A DNA stretch of 64,000 bases from a bacterium D16-56 (GTDB lineage: Bacteria; Bacillota; Clostridia; Lachnospirales; Lachnospiraceae), in contig RAYY01000017.1 of the NCBI GenBank assembly GCA_003611875.1, positions 1-64,000 of the forward strand, in the 5' to 3' direction. Both the position numbers and the translations under genes were made by a program. The notes below the pieces were generated by a model, which ran no database searches, was not told the DNA's origin, and saw only the letters and a program-made list of their open reading frames with translations. This document shows, in pieces, positions 43,613-51,972 of this stretch; positions within the stretch are counted from its first letter, which is position 1; each line of letters begins with the position of its first letter.

Positions 43613-46204
43613 TTATTCGGCAAACCCTATCAGCTTTCCTCCGTCCTGCGCCACATCAACTACAATAGACTGCCCCTGATGAATTTCACCCTGCAGAATA
43701 ATCCTGGCTGCCAGTGTTTCCACATGCTTCTGCAGGTATCTCCGCAATGGGCGGGCTCCATAAGACGGATCATAGCCATGCTCCGTTATAAATTCCTTAG
43801 CTGCCTCTGTCAGCTCCACCCGAAGCTCCTTATCCTCCAGACGTTCATTTACATCCGCCACCATTAAATCCACAATATGACAAATATTATCCCTGGTAAG
43901 CGGTTTAAACAAAATAGTCTCGTCCAGCCGGTTCAAAAATTCCGGGCGGAAATGGTTCCGCAGATCGCCTAATACCATGTGCTCTGCATCCTCCCGCACC
44001 GAACCATTCTCGTCAATGCCATCCAGCAAATATTGAGAACCTATATTTGAAGTCATAATCAAAATCGTATTCTTGAAATCCACGGTTTTCCCCGCAGAAT
44101 CCGTAATCCGCCCGTCATCCAGCACCTGCAGAAGAACATTGAACACATCGGGATGTGCCTTCTCCACCTCGTCAAACAGCACCACAGAATAAGGCTTGCG
44201 CCGCACAGCCTCTGTAAGCTGGCCGCCCTCATCATATCCCACATATCCTGGAGGCGCTCCGATCAGCCGCGCTACCGAATGCTTCTCCATATACTCGCTC
44301 ATATCAATCCGAACCATGTTATTCTCATCATCAAATAATGCTTCTGCCAAAGCCTTTGCCAGCTCTGTCTTTCCCACGCCCGTAGGTCCTAAAAAGAGAA
44401 AAGAACCAATCGGTTTGGTCGGGTCCTTGATCCCCGCCTTAGAACGAAGAATGGCCTCTGTCACCTTCTGTACGCCCTCATCCTGCCCTACTACCCTCTT
44501 ATGCAGAATCCCGTCCAGGTGAAGAATCTTGCTGCGTTCACTCTCGTTAAGCTTGCTGACCGGAATGCCGGTCCACCGGGAAATGATCCGGGCAATCTCC
44601 TCATCACTAACGCTCTCCCGCACCAGGCTTAAATCCTGATTCTTGACCCGCTCCTCCTCTGCCTCCAATTCCTTCTGAAGCTGAGGGAGCCTGCCGTACT
44701 GCAGCTCTGCCGCTTTATTCAAATCATATTGCTGCTGAGCCTGTGCAATATCCCGTCCTACCTGTTCAATCTCCTCCCGCAGGGCGGACAGCTTATCCAC
44801 AGATGCCTTCTCATTTTCCCACTGCGCCTTTCGATTAGCAAATTCATCATGAAGCTCTGCCAGATTTCTCTGGAGATCCTCCAGCCGCTCCTTGCTTAAA
44901 TGATCTGTTTCTTTCTTGAGGGCTGTCTCCTCAATCTCCATCTGCATGATCTTCCGGGCCAGCTCATCCAGTTCTGACGGCATGGAATCCAACTCTGTCT
45001 TAATCAAAGCACACGCCTCGTCCACCAGATCAATGGCTTTATCCGGCAGAAAACGATCAGTAATATACCGGTCGGAAAGCATCGCTGCCGCCACCAGAGC
45101 AGAATCTGTAATCTTTACCCCATGGAAAACCTCATACCGATCCTTAATCCCCCGCAGAATGGAAATCGTATCTTCCACAGTAGGCTGATCCACCATCACA
45201 GGCTGAAATCTCCGCTCCAAAGCCGCATCCTTCTCAATATATTTCCGATACTCATCCAATGTGGTGGCACCGATACAATGCAGCTCTCCCCTTGCCAGCA
45301 TAGGCTTCAGCAAATTTCCCGCATCCATAGACCCTTCTGTCTTTCCCGCTCCCACAATTGTATGCAATTCATCAATAAACAAAATAATCTGTCCGTCACT
45401 TTTCTTTACTTCCTCCAAAACTGCTTTCAGGCGCTCCTCAAATTCCCCTCTATACTTAGCGCCCGCCACCAGCGCTCCCATATCCAGCGCAAAAAGCTTT
45501 CGATCCTTCAAGCCCTCCGGCACATCTCCCCGAACGATCCGCTGAGCCAGCCCCTCTACCACCGCAGTCTTTCCTACCCCTGGTTCTCCAATCAGCACAG
45601 GATTATTTTTCGTCTTCCGTGATAGGATCTGAATCACATTACGAATCTCTCCGTCTCTGCCAATCACAGGATCCAGCTTTTGATCTCTGGCTCTTTCCAC
45701 CAGATCATACCCATACTTTTCAAGCGTATCATACGTAGCCTCCGGATTGTCGCTGACTACCCGCTGATTTCCCCTGACAGTAGAAAGCGCCTGCAAAAAA
45801 CTATCCCGGCTGATCCCATACTGTCGAAACAACTCCTTCATGATCCGGTCCCCATGCTTTAGCATGGACAGGAAAATATGCTCTACCGACACATATTCAT
45901 CCCCCATGGCACGGGATTCATCCTCTGCATGGATCAACACCTTGTTCAAGTCACCACTAATATAAACCTGACCGCTGCCGCTGACCTTTGGAAGCTCCGA
46001 AAGCTTCTTTTCCGCTTCGTTTAAAATCAGCTCCTTCCCCACTTCCATTTTCGTCAGCAGCTTTAAAATCAAACTGTCCTCTAATGACAATAGGCTGTAA
46101 AACAAATGCTCCTGCTCAATCTGCTGATTCCCATACTCATATGCCAGCCTTTCACAATTCTGGACTGCTTCCATTGATTTTTGTGTAAATTTACTTATAT
46201 TCAT
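43613..46204 (-). CDS. clpB: Disaggregase ClpB
   Basis: Hsp100 chaperone that extracts proteins from aggregates with DnaK. The N-domain (1-140), AAA1 with GEPGVGKT and arginine-finger region, the M-domain coiled coil (about 400-520), AAA2 with GPTGVGKT, and the C-terminal domain are all present; no ClpP-binding IGF loop is seen. 863 residues. ATG 46204 has GGAGGAGGG upstream. The promoter and CIRCE operator at 46261-46303 are directly upstream and sit on the junction of an integrated element. Confidence 0.97.
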   Translation of the reverse strand: MNISKFTQKSMEAVQNCERLAYEYGNQQIEQEHLFYSLLSLEDSLILKLLTKMEVGKELILNEAEKKLSELPKVSGSGQVYISGDLNKVLIHAEDESRAMGDEYVSVEHIFLSMLKHGDRIMKELFRQYGISRDSFLQALSTVRGNQRVVSDNPEATYDTLEKYGYDLVERARDQKLDPVIGRDGEIRNVIQILSRKTKNNPVLIGEPGVGKTAVVEGLAQRIVRGDVPEGLKDRKLFALDMGALVAGAKYRGEFEERLKAVLEEVKKSDGQIILFIDELHTIVGAGKTEGSMDAGNLLKPMLARGELHCIGATTLDEYRKYIEKDAALERRFQPVMVDQPTVEDTISILRGIKDRYEVFHGVKITDSALVAAAMLSDRYITDRFLPDKAIDLVDEACALIKTELDSMPSELDELARKIMQMEIEETALKKETDHLSKERLEDLQRNLAELHDEFANRKAQWENEKASVDKLSALREEIEQVGRDIAQAQQQYDLNKAAELQYGRLPQLQKELEAEEERVKNQDLSLVRESVSDEEIARIISRWTGIPVSKLNESERSKILHLDGILHKRVVGQDEGVQKVTEAILRSKAGIKDPTKPIGSFLFLGPTGVGKTELAKALAEALFDDENNMVRIDMSEYMEKHSVARLIGAPPGYVGYDEGGQLTEAVRRKPYSVVLFDEVEKAHPDVFNVLLQVLDDGRITDSAGKTVDFKNTILIMTSNIGSQYLLDGIDENGSVREDAEHMVLGDLRNHFRPEFLNRLDETILFKPLTRDNICHIVDLMVADVNERLEDKELRVELTEAAKEFITEHGYDPSYGARPLRRYLQKHVETLAARIILQGEIHQGQSIVVDVAQDGGKLIGFAE

Positions 46205-46260
46205 ATATGCACCCTCCTCCGGAATCACCGGACTCTGTCAGTTATCTTTGTTCTAGCCAG

Positions 46261-46303
46261 ACTATAACACATGTTGTTAGCACTGTCAAGAGTCGAGTGC
46301 TAA
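46261..46303 (-). promoter_or_regulatory. CIRCE operator and sigma-A promoter of clpB
   Basis: TTAGCACTG (46277-46285), nine bases, GAGTGCTAA (46295-46303): a CIRCE element with one mismatch to TTAGCACTC-N9-GAGTGCTAA, the HrcA repressor site. On the minus strand TTGACA (46289-46284) is followed after exactly 17 bases by TATAGT (46266-46261), so the -35 box lies inside the CIRCE spacer. HrcA binding would block RNA polymerase directly. The right half-site is part of the element's attachment core. Confidence 0.9.
46287..46303. other. Left attachment core (attL)
   Basis: CAAGAGTCGAGTGCTAA, identical to 58901-58917. It contains the right CIRCE half-site and the first three bases of the clpB -35 box (on the minus strand). 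Confidence 0.85.
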
Positions 46304-46375
46304 AATTGTGTGAAATTTTTATGAAATGCTGATTTTATGTGGTTTCCAGTATTTATATATTTCTATTTTACCCGT

Positions 46376-46413
46376 TTTGACATACGATTGACATATTTTT
46401 TCTTCTGACATAC
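46376..46413. repeat. TGACATA repeats near attL
   Basis: Three direct copies of TGACATA within 38 bases (TTGACATACGATTGACATA, then TGACATAC). Two similar copies lie near attR at 58749-58772 (TTGACATACAATCTGACATA). Their position between the att core and the integrase gene at one end, and inside attR at the other, fits arm-type integrase binding sites. Confidence 0.55.
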
Positions 46414-46450
46414 AAGAATCCACCGTCGATATTGCTGACGGTGGATTCTT
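46414..46450 (-). terminator. Terminator of the integrase gene
   Basis: Perfect 14-bp arms AAGAATCCACCGTC and GACGGTGGATTCTT around nine bases, immediately after the integrase stop. Confidence 0.8.
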
Positions 46451-46452
46451 AC

Positions 46453-47501
46453 TTAAAAATTGATTACATTATCAATTCTCTGTACTTCCTTTTCGGTTCT
46501 CTCAAAACTGCTATGGTTATACACATTCATTGTGATGCTTGCGTCAGAATGCCCCATGACGTTCTGCAATGCCTTTATATCCATTCCTGCGGATGCAAGC
46601 AAGGTACACCCGGTATGCCTTAAAATATGCGCTGACAGATGCGGTATTGCTTCTTCTGAATGTACTTTATTATACGCCTTTTCCATATTCAGCAAAAAGC
46701 TATTGACCGCATTTATCGCAAATGGTTGTCCGTTACCGCTGACAAATACAAAATTGCTGTATCCGTCCACTTCTGCATCGCTCCGTCTGCCTAATATCAG
46801 ATTCTGCTTTCTTAGTTCCACAAACGCCCTGTGAACCGTTTCCGCCATAGGTATGGTTCTTTTCCCGGCATCCGTCTTAGGCTCACTGACATGGAATTTG
46901 CATCCATCACCAAAATTTTTATAGATCAGTTGGTGATTTACACTGATTGTACGGTTTTTCATGTCTATATCGTTCCATGTAAAGCCTGTAAGTTCCCCAC
47001 ATCGCAAACAAGTTCCGATTGCGATTATAAGGAACGGAACATGAACGGAATATGTACCTCAAAGGATGAAAAAATCAAGTTGTGAATCAGTTTGATTGTG
47101 TTCCGTTTCAACCCTGTCTTAACGCAATCGGCATAAAAAGCCTTGACGTGTACTTGCTTTATATCGGAAATCTTTTTCTTTCCAATAGCAGACGCTTCCA
47201 CAGTGTTGTGCCACATTCTGTTGTAATTCTCTCTTGTGGTTGCCCTCAAATCATTTTTTAATTCCATGTGCATCTTAAAAAGCTGATTCAGCGTGGTTTT
47301 ACCGCTTGCATTACTGATTCCGTCCAGTAAATCTCGTTCTATCTCTTTTTCCATTTCACGCAATGATAATAAATCTTTTGCATACACATATCATCTTTTT
47401 CCAGAAGCATCCAGATATAAATAATGGTATCTTCCATCTTTGCGCTCATGCTCACCTTTCCGCAAAACTCGCCCTTTGCTGTCTTTCCGTTTCTCTGCCA
47501 T
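46453..47501 (-). pseudogene. int: Tyrosine integrase, disrupted
   Basis: Tn916-type integrase of the element. From ATG 47501 the arm-binding domain reads MAEKRKDSKGRVLRKGEHER and YHYLYLDASGKR, then a TGA stop where Arg is expected, then YVYAKDLLSLREMEKEIERD in the same frame. The core-binding domain follows to LIHNLIFSSFEV (about 47060). There, roughly 50 residues are missing and the frame changes. The catalytic domain then continues as LIIAIGTCLRCGELTGFTWN with HILRHTGCTLLASAG, GHSDASITMNVYNH (Arg, His, Arg, His, Tyr all present). A nonsense codon plus a deletion make it inactive as read. Confidence 0.88.
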
Positions 47502-47574
47502 ATAACACAACTTCTATTCTCTCAGATAATGCAAAAAAGGGGAAACAACATCTTTGTATTGCTCCCCCTGCCGC

Positions 47575-47790
47575 TTACCCCCTTACCCTCACTTTCAAGC
47601 CGGACAACTCTACATTGCGATAGGTAACAATGTAATAATCAGTTCCGTCATGTTCCACTCGTGAAGTAGTCCATATCAGCGTATCTTCATACTGCCCAGT
47701 ATCGCTGTTATAGATTTCCTCCACTTTCAGAAATTCGATAAATGAACCGCTTGTGTAATAATGCCCTCGTATTCCTCTACTTTCTGCCAA
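47575..47790 (-). CDS. Small element protein, unknown; start uncertain
   Basis: Up to 71 residues, with LIWTTSRVEHDGTDYYIVTY near the middle and a basic end (KVRVRG). The long frame would start at TTG and overlap the upstream gene by 64 bases; a later GTG near 47723 may be the true start. Polar, beta-rich appearance. Not recognised. Confidence 0.4.
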   Translation of the reverse strand: MAESRGIRGHYYTSGSFIEFLKVEEIYNSDTGQYEDTLIWTTSRVEHDGTDYYIVTYRNVELSGLKVRVRG

Positions 47791-47930
47791 TCGTCAGCAC
47801 TCTTTATCTGTCTGTAGTCAGACAATCCGCTTAAATCGCCGTTTTCTTGATAACCGGAAATGTAAAGCACTGTTTCAATCTGCCTTTTCAACTTTGCCAT
47901 TTCGCAAGATAACGCCTTTAAGTCTGCCAT
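47727..47930 (-). CDS. Small element protein, unknown
   Basis: 67 residues from ATG 47930 (MADLKALSCEMAKLKRQIET), a helical N-terminus with possible coiled coil then an acidic region. It starts five bases after the end of the upstream gene. Not recognised; part of the leftward row of small genes. Confidence 0.55.
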   Translation of the reverse strand: MADLKALSCEMAKLKRQIETVLYISGYQENGDLSGLSDYRQIKSADDWQKVEEYEGIITQAVHLSNF

Positions 47931-47934
47931 AAGC

Positions 47935-48234
47935 CTATACCTCGCTTTCTTCTGCAAAATACATTTCTTTCAAATATCCGTATATCTTCGGCATTTCTTG
48001 TATGTCAATATGCTCCAACATTTCAGAAATTCCGTAGTAATAATCAACTACGTTTCCGCTGTCCTCCGGGGAATATTTCTCATTCAATGCCCCACTTCCC
48101 ACCAGATACCCCAAACAATATGGATATACGGTATAAAAGCCGCATATATTTTTAGAAGTTTTCCCCTTTCTGTCATTTCCTGCCTTGTACGCTTCATGTA
48201 TCATGTATTCGTCAATCATTCCTGCTTCTATCAT
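47935..48234 (-). CDS. Small element protein, unknown
   Basis: 99 residues starting MIEAGMIDEYMIHEAYKAGN, with conserved-looking FYTVYPYCLGYLVGSGALNE. Acidic, soluble. Its ATG overlaps the stop of the gene before it (ATGA), so translation is coupled. Not recognised. Confidence 0.6.
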   Translation of the reverse strand: MIEAGMIDEYMIHEAYKAGNDRKGKTSKNICGFYTVYPYCLGYLVGSGALNEKYSPEDSGNVVDYYYGISEMLEHIDIQEMPKIYGYLKEMYFAEESEV

Positions 48235-48386
48235 TTTTTCGATTGACGGAATCGCACTTTGTACCTTTTCTTTGGCTCTCTGTTCATCTCATCCTGCTGT
48301 TTCATTCTGTATTCGTGGCAATTACAGATTGTGCTATATGCCGGAAGTTCGAGCGGCTCTACTCTTATTACCTCGATTTCATTCAT
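48231..48386 (-). CDS. 51-aa element protein, unknown
   Basis: Starts MNEIEVIRVEPLELPAYSTI and ends in a lysine/arginine-rich tail (RYKVRFRQSKK); contains CNCH. GGGGGAGG lies nine bases before the ATG. Both ends overlap neighbours by ATGA. Not recognised. Confidence 0.5.
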   Translation of the reverse strand: MNEIEVIRVEPLELPAYSTICNCHEYRMKQQDEMNREPKKRYKVRFRQSKK

Positions 48387-48514
48387 TTGTTACTGCCTCC
48401 CCCCGCGTGGATATAAAGGTATTCTGCAAGCTGATATAAACGCTTTAATGCCTTTTCTGATAGCCTGTCAAGCATTTTAATCAACCTTGCCTTGTAAAGT
48501 TCCGTTTCCGTCAT
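48383..48514 (-). CDS. 43-aa element protein, unknown
   Basis: Mostly one basic amphipathic helix (MTETELYKARLIKMLDRLSE). AAAGGCGG precedes the ATG. ATGA overlaps at both ends. Confidence 0.5.
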   Translation of the reverse strand: MTETELYKARLIKMLDRLSEKALKRLYQLAEYLYIHAGGGSNK

Positions 48515-48651
48515 GTTCTGCCGCCTTTCCCTACCGACAACATACCCATAATAAAGCTGTATATGCTTTCGATAATAGCAGCGTTGTCTATTTTATGAAC
48601 AATGCGGACAACCTCGGCTTTCTTGCTCTGCCTTGCGTTTTTATGACTCAT
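48511..48651 (-). CDS. 46-aa element protein, unknown
   Basis: Starts MSHKNARQSKKAEVVRIVHK and continues into a hydrophobic stretch (AAIIESIYSFIMGMLSVG). GGAGTGG precedes the ATG. ATGA overlap with the next gene. Confidence 0.5.
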   Translation of the reverse strand: MSHKNARQSKKAEVVRIVHKIDNAAIIESIYSFIMGMLSVGKGGRT

Positions 48652-48760
48652 TCTTTTCCACTCCGTTTTCCTGGATTTTATTCAATATTTCAAGGGCACG
48701 ACATATCCCATTCAGGGCAATATTGCAGAAAATCGCTAATAATATCTCGATTGTAAACAA
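48641..48760 (-). CDS. 39-aa frame with TTG start
   Basis: Reads FTIEILLAIFCNIALNGICR and ends QENGVEKNES, overlapping both neighbours. The TTG start has AGAGGAA just upstream. Coding-like but weakly supported; it may instead be the original 3' part of the upstream gene after a one-base shift. Confidence 0.3.
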   Translation of the reverse strand: MFTIEILLAIFCNIALNGICRALEILNKIQENGVEKNES

Positions 48761-48866
48761 TTTCCTCTTTCTCTGTCATATTGATTGAAACCCCTAAAAC
48801 CGTCTGCATTAACTCCAATTTGCAAGTAGCGGTAAAAATCTGGTCTAAAATATCATTTTTGCTCAT
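48690..48866 (-). CDS. 58-aa element protein, unknown
   Basis: Starts MSKNDILDQIFTATCKLELM; ATG overlaps the previous stop (GCATGAGC). The last residues (LQYCPEWDMSCP) are in a frame that overlaps the 39-aa frame. Not recognised. Confidence 0.5.
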   Translation of the reverse strand: MSKNDILDQIFTATCKLELMQTVLGVSINMTEKEEIVYNRDIISDFLQYCPEWDMSCP

Positions 48867-49030
48867 GCTTCATCACGCCCCCTTATCTCTTGCAGGGCGT
48901 TATCTAAAGCACTTTTTAACTGGCTCAACTCCTCTTTGTTGTCTACTTCATTTATCAGCTTTTTCATGCTATCCTTATATTCTGCTTTTACTTTTTGCTC
49001 CTGCTCTTTCCTGCTCTGCTTTCCTGCCAT
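48863..49030 (-). CDS. 55-aa charged helical element protein
   Basis: Starts MAGKQSRKEQEQKVKAEYKD; almost entirely charged helix, likely coiled coil. GGAGGA precedes the ATG. First of the tightly overlapped run of small genes to its left. Confidence 0.5.
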   Translation of the reverse strand: MAGKQSRKEQEQKVKAEYKDSMKKLINEVDNKEELSQLKSALDNALQEIRGRDEA

Positions 49031-49049
49031 TCCTCCACAAAAGCCGCTG

Positions 49050-49184
49050 TTACATCATACTGGCTAATTGTATGCAGTGTGCATTGTATAAATCAGTGGC
49101 AATAAAGGTATAAAAGAAATTGATTATATCATCCCTGCCGATTGCCGTTATGAGGTCAATAAGTTTCTGTTTATTTTCCGTCAC
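49050..49184 (-). CDS. 44-aa element protein, GTG start
   Basis: Starts at GTG 49184 (VTENKQKLIDLITAIGRDDI) with AGGCAGGG upstream, overlapping the preceding gene by 14 bases. Not recognised. Confidence 0.4.
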   Translation of the reverse strand: MTENKQKLIDLITAIGRDDIINFFYTFIATDLYNAHCIQLASMM

Positions 49185-49434
49185 TATGCCGCCCTGCCTT
49201 TCCTGCTTCATATCCCATGCAAAAGGCGGCTTGTATCGCTGTAGATACCCCAAAATCTGCATATTTCGCTACATCAACAAGACTGAAAAATTTCTCACTT
49301 CCCAAAAATTTCAAAATATCTTCCTTTTCAAGAAAATCTTCACGGAGATTGTCGGCCAGTGATTGAACCTCTGCAACGTCTACATGATTTCTCTTTGCTT
49401 TCAGCTTTTTCTTTATTTTTTTGACAAAGTACAT
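49171..49434 (-). CDS. 87-aa element protein, unknown
   Basis: Basic N-terminus (MYFVKKIKKKLKAKRNHVDV) followed by helical FLEKEDILKFLGSEKFFSLV and GVSTAIQAAFCMGYEAGKA. No signal peptide. Follows the 41-aa gene by three bases. Not recognised. Confidence 0.6.
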   Translation of the reverse strand: MYFVKKIKKKLKAKRNHVDVAEVQSLADNLREDFLEKEDILKFLGSEKFFSLVDVAKYADFGVSTAIQAAFCMGYEAGKAGRHSDGK

Positions 49435-49437
49435 AAA

Positions 49438-49563
49438 TTACCATTCTTTTCTTGCACCGGATATGGTATGCTTCTCTATATCCGGCTTTGCTATGTGTCC
49501 GGGTTGCTTGCCCTTGTCAGAGTTGCCGCTCTGTGAGGGCATTTTATTTTCTCTGGTCTGCAT
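49438..49563 (-). CDS. 41-aa hydrophilic element protein
   Basis: MQTRENKMPSQSGNSDKGKQ and so on, entirely polar and probably disordered. AAAGGAAG precedes ATG 49563. Weak support apart from ribosome site and tight spacing to the next gene. Confidence 0.4.
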   Translation of the reverse strand: MQTRENKMPSQSGNSDKGKQPGHIAKPDIEKHTISGARKEW

Positions 49564-49694
49564 ACACTTCCTTTCTATGGCTCACCTTATATGGCGGATG
49601 GCATTGTTTACGGTTCGTGCGGCTGTCAGATAGCCAGATAAGAGAATAGATGCTATCCCATGAGAAAGTGGGATGAAAAGCAATTTTCAAATTT

Positions 49695-49904
49695 CTAATC
49701 TTCAATAATTACAATTTCTTTTGCAGATAAATCCAATGCCTCACAGATAGCAGGAACAACTTTTACTTTTCCTATCCTGTTGCCATTCAGCGTATTAGAT
49801 ACCGCCTGTTGACTAACGCCACCTTGCTTGTCTATCTCTGTAGCCGTCAAGCCCTTTTCAGCCATTGCAAGGTAGATTTTCTTTGTATCTAACCTCATTT
49901 TCAT
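49695..49904 (-). CDS. Cro/CI-type helix-turn-helix regulator
   Basis: 69-residue single-domain HTH protein (MKMRLDTKKIYLAMAEKGLT, KQGGVSQQAVSNTLNGNRIG, LDLSAKEIVIIED). GGAGGTAATGCT places ATG 49904. Divergent from the CI-like gene, with operator-like repeats in the 151-base gap. Likely the lytic-side or accessory regulator (Cro or Str-like) controlling the leftward gene row. Confidence 0.85.
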   Translation of the reverse strand: MKMRLDTKKIYLAMAEKGLTATEIDKQGGVSQQAVSNTLNGNRIGKVKVVPAICEALDLSAKEIVIIED

Positions 49905-49931
49905 AGCATTACCTCCAATTCCAGTGTTTAC

Positions 49932-50030
49932 AATCAAATAATTGATTTGCTTATATTATACCAATCTTTTGATTGATATCGATACTAAAATTTAATCTTT
50001 TGATTTATTTTTTCAAAACTTTTTGATATA
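49932..50030. promoter_or_regulatory. Operator-like repeats between divergent regulators
   Basis: AATCAAATAATTGATT (about 49932-49947), CAATCTTTTGATTG (about 49962) and AATCTTTTGATT (about 49993) share AATC...GATT dyads; a weaker AAACTTTTTGAT is near 50017. The TATA-like sequences TATTATAC and GATATACTTAT give promoters in both directions. Layout matches a genetic switch. Confidence 0.55.
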
Positions 50031-50055
50031 CTTATATCCGTGGAGGTAAAGAAGA

Positions 50056-50502
50056 GTGAATATAGGTGATAATATGCGTAATATACGTAAGCAAAAAAGC
50101 ATGACATTACAGCAATTAGCAGATATTTTAGGATGTTCTCAACAGAATATTTCTCAATATGAAAGCGGAAAAAGAACACCCAAATTAAAAACCATCCAGA
50201 AAATAGCTGATGCATTAAATGTAAATGTAAATGATTTATTAGAAAATCCGCTTGACGATTCACCAATTTACAAGGCGTATAAAAATACAAATTCTCTTGA
50301 TTTACCACTTGCAAAAAATTTTATAAATGAGAAGATCGTATCACAAATAGGTGATTGGGAACAAATAGACATTGAATTATTAAAAAAATTCAAACAATTA
50401 AATGAAACAGGAAAAGCAATAGCCATTGAACGAATAGAAGAACTTACTGAAATCCCACGTTACACCCAAAAAGAAAGCAATGTGCCAGATAAAGAAGATT
50501 GA
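50056..50502 (+). CDS. CI-like XRE repressor of the element
   Basis: 148 residues, GTG start with TGGAGG eight bases upstream. N-terminal HTH (MRNIRKQKSMTLQQLADILG, SQQNISQYESGKRTPKLKTI) then a C-terminal oligomerisation-type region without the Ser/Lys protease dyad of LexA-like repressors. In satellites such a repressor (Stl) is removed by a helper-phage protein. The only plus-strand gene in the element's centre. Confidence 0.85.
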   Translation: MNIGDNMRNIRKQKSMTLQQLADILGCSQQNISQYESGKRTPKLKTIQKIADALNVNVNDLLENPLDDSPIYKAYKNTNSLDLPLAKNFINEKIVSQIGDWEQIDIELLKKFKQLNETGKAIAIERIEELTEIPRYTQKESNVPDKED

Positions 50503-50518
50503 GGAAACAAAAAACTTC

Positions 50519-50667
50519 TTGCTTCCTGCCCCCAGATGTGCTATATTAGACATAAGAAAAGGGAAAAGCCATAGAAGCGGCTCTACCCCCGAATGAATGA
50601 TTTTCTACCTATTCTTTTGAAATAGGCAAGCCGTCACTATTGCGAGTAGTGGCGGCTATTTCTTTTT
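50519..50667 (+). ncRNA. Predicted antisense antitoxin RNA with its promoter and terminator
   Basis: TTGCTT (50519-50524) and TATATT (50542-50547) spaced by 17 bases form a good promoter. About 105 bases on, GCCGTCACTA (50620s) and TAGTGGCGGC pair as a terminator followed by TATTTCTTTTTT. The transcript (about 50555-50667) would run into the 3' end of the toxin gene on the opposite strand, the arrangement of TxpA/RatA-type systems. Prediction only. Confidence 0.6.
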
Positions 50668-50748
50668 TCCCTTGAAGATTGTATAGCATAATCCCACAAG
50701 GGCAACAATGAATATTCCAGTCTGAATCAGATCGGAGTATGTAACCAT
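50656..50748 (-). CDS. Holin-like type I toxin peptide
   Basis: A 30-residue peptide: MVTYSDLIQTGIFIVALVGL followed by CYTIFKGKKK, a single membrane helix with a basic end. This is the 'putative holin-like toxin' pattern common in Firmicutes. AAGGAGGGTGATGCA before the ATG is a perfect ribosome site. The 3' end is covered by the predicted antisense RNA. Membrane damage on overexpression would be expected from the family. Confidence 0.8.
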   Translation of the reverse strand: MVTYSDLIQTGIFIVALVGLCYTIFKGKKK

Positions 50749-50884
50749 TGCATCACCCTCCTTTCTTTCGTCTGGAGGGCTACTTGAACCCTCCGAAAAA
50801 TAAGAGGGATAAAGCCGCCTTTGGCTCTATGGTTTTCCCATATCGACAATATAACACATTTTCCCCTATCGGGCAATATGCTTT

Positions 50885-51843
50885 TCACTTTTCCGGCTTG
50901 TGTGAATTTCGTTCAAGCCTTTTTCTGTGCATTTCCTCAATCTCCGCTAAATGCCGCTTATAGCGTTCCTCTGCTTCTATCCGCTTTTCTGCTAAATGCT
51001 CCACGATAGAAGTAAAATTACGCTCTTTGTAGTTATTCAAGCCGCTTTCCGGTTTCAAGCCATTATTAACCCTGTCAATAGATGCTCTTAACTTTTCTTT
51101 TATTTTTTCTGTGTCCTGTACGGTCTTAATGCCGTTCATCATGGTTACTGCCCGTGCGTAGCGGTCAGCCTTTCCGCCTTTCCATTCCGCCATCACATCA
51201 GAAATTCCGGCAACCTCATAGGCTTCACTTCTTATGTCTTTATCTTTGGCAAGCCGGTAAAGCAACATATTTTTTGTATCTTCTTTTTTCAGATTCCGCA
51301 AGCTGTTGGAGATTGCACACGCCTTTGACATCTGCCCCGACATTGCCCGGATTTTATAATATGCTCTTTCGGCGGCGTCCGCTTCTGATAAGCCCTTAAC
51401 CCTGTTAGTGTAAATATTCACCACATTGTTTAATACATCATCATTCAAATACAGAAACCTTGCTTCCGATGCTTCCCTTGTTTGTCCTGTCAGGCTGAAA
51501 TGCTCTAACAGTAAATCCAGTTGTCCGCTAAGTTGGTCAAGTACATTCAGCTTCACATCTAAGGAAGAATCAAGCGGTAAATCAGTAACCGGGATTCCGT
51601 TTTCTTCTGCCAGTGCCGCAACTGCACGTTGCACCCAGTAATTTCCCTCGCCTTAATAATTGCCATATCACAGGCAAGCCGGATCTCCTGCTTTTTGGCG
51701 GTATATGTGGGAGAACCGGCTTTATAATCTCTGTCCAGTATCTCAAGTTCATTTTTCTCCCTTTCCGTTATGTCAATGTATTCTGCCTGATAGCGGCTCC
51801 GCACATCTCGCAGTAAATTTGTTAAATCGTAAATGTATGTCAT
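50885..51843 (-). pseudogene. Helical element protein split by a frameshift
   Basis: From ATG 51843 MTYIYDLTNLLRDVRSRYQA runs to AIIKAREITG near 51640, then breaks. One base off, VQRAVAALAEENGIPVTDLP continues to 50885 (LAEIEEMHRKRLERNSHKPEK end). Joined, it is about 315 residues, mostly helical with coiled-coil character. The second part could start at GTG 51634 as a coupled gene, but the smooth continuation favours one broken gene. Function unknown. Confidence 0.55.
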
Positions 51844-51972
51844 AATAAATTACCTTTCTTTAATAGCCTTTTTTATTTTTTTTAATTTTGAAAAACCTTT
51901 TTTCTTTAAAAATTTGTTCTTGTAGCTCAATGAAGAACATACGTTCGCACCATAAAACCCCTGCTCTATGCT

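Noticed and set aside
50600-50670. Simple terminator of the CI-like repressor only
   Set aside because: The separate promoter after the repressor stop and the overlap with the toxin 3' end better fit an antisense RNA, although it may also stop repressor transcription.
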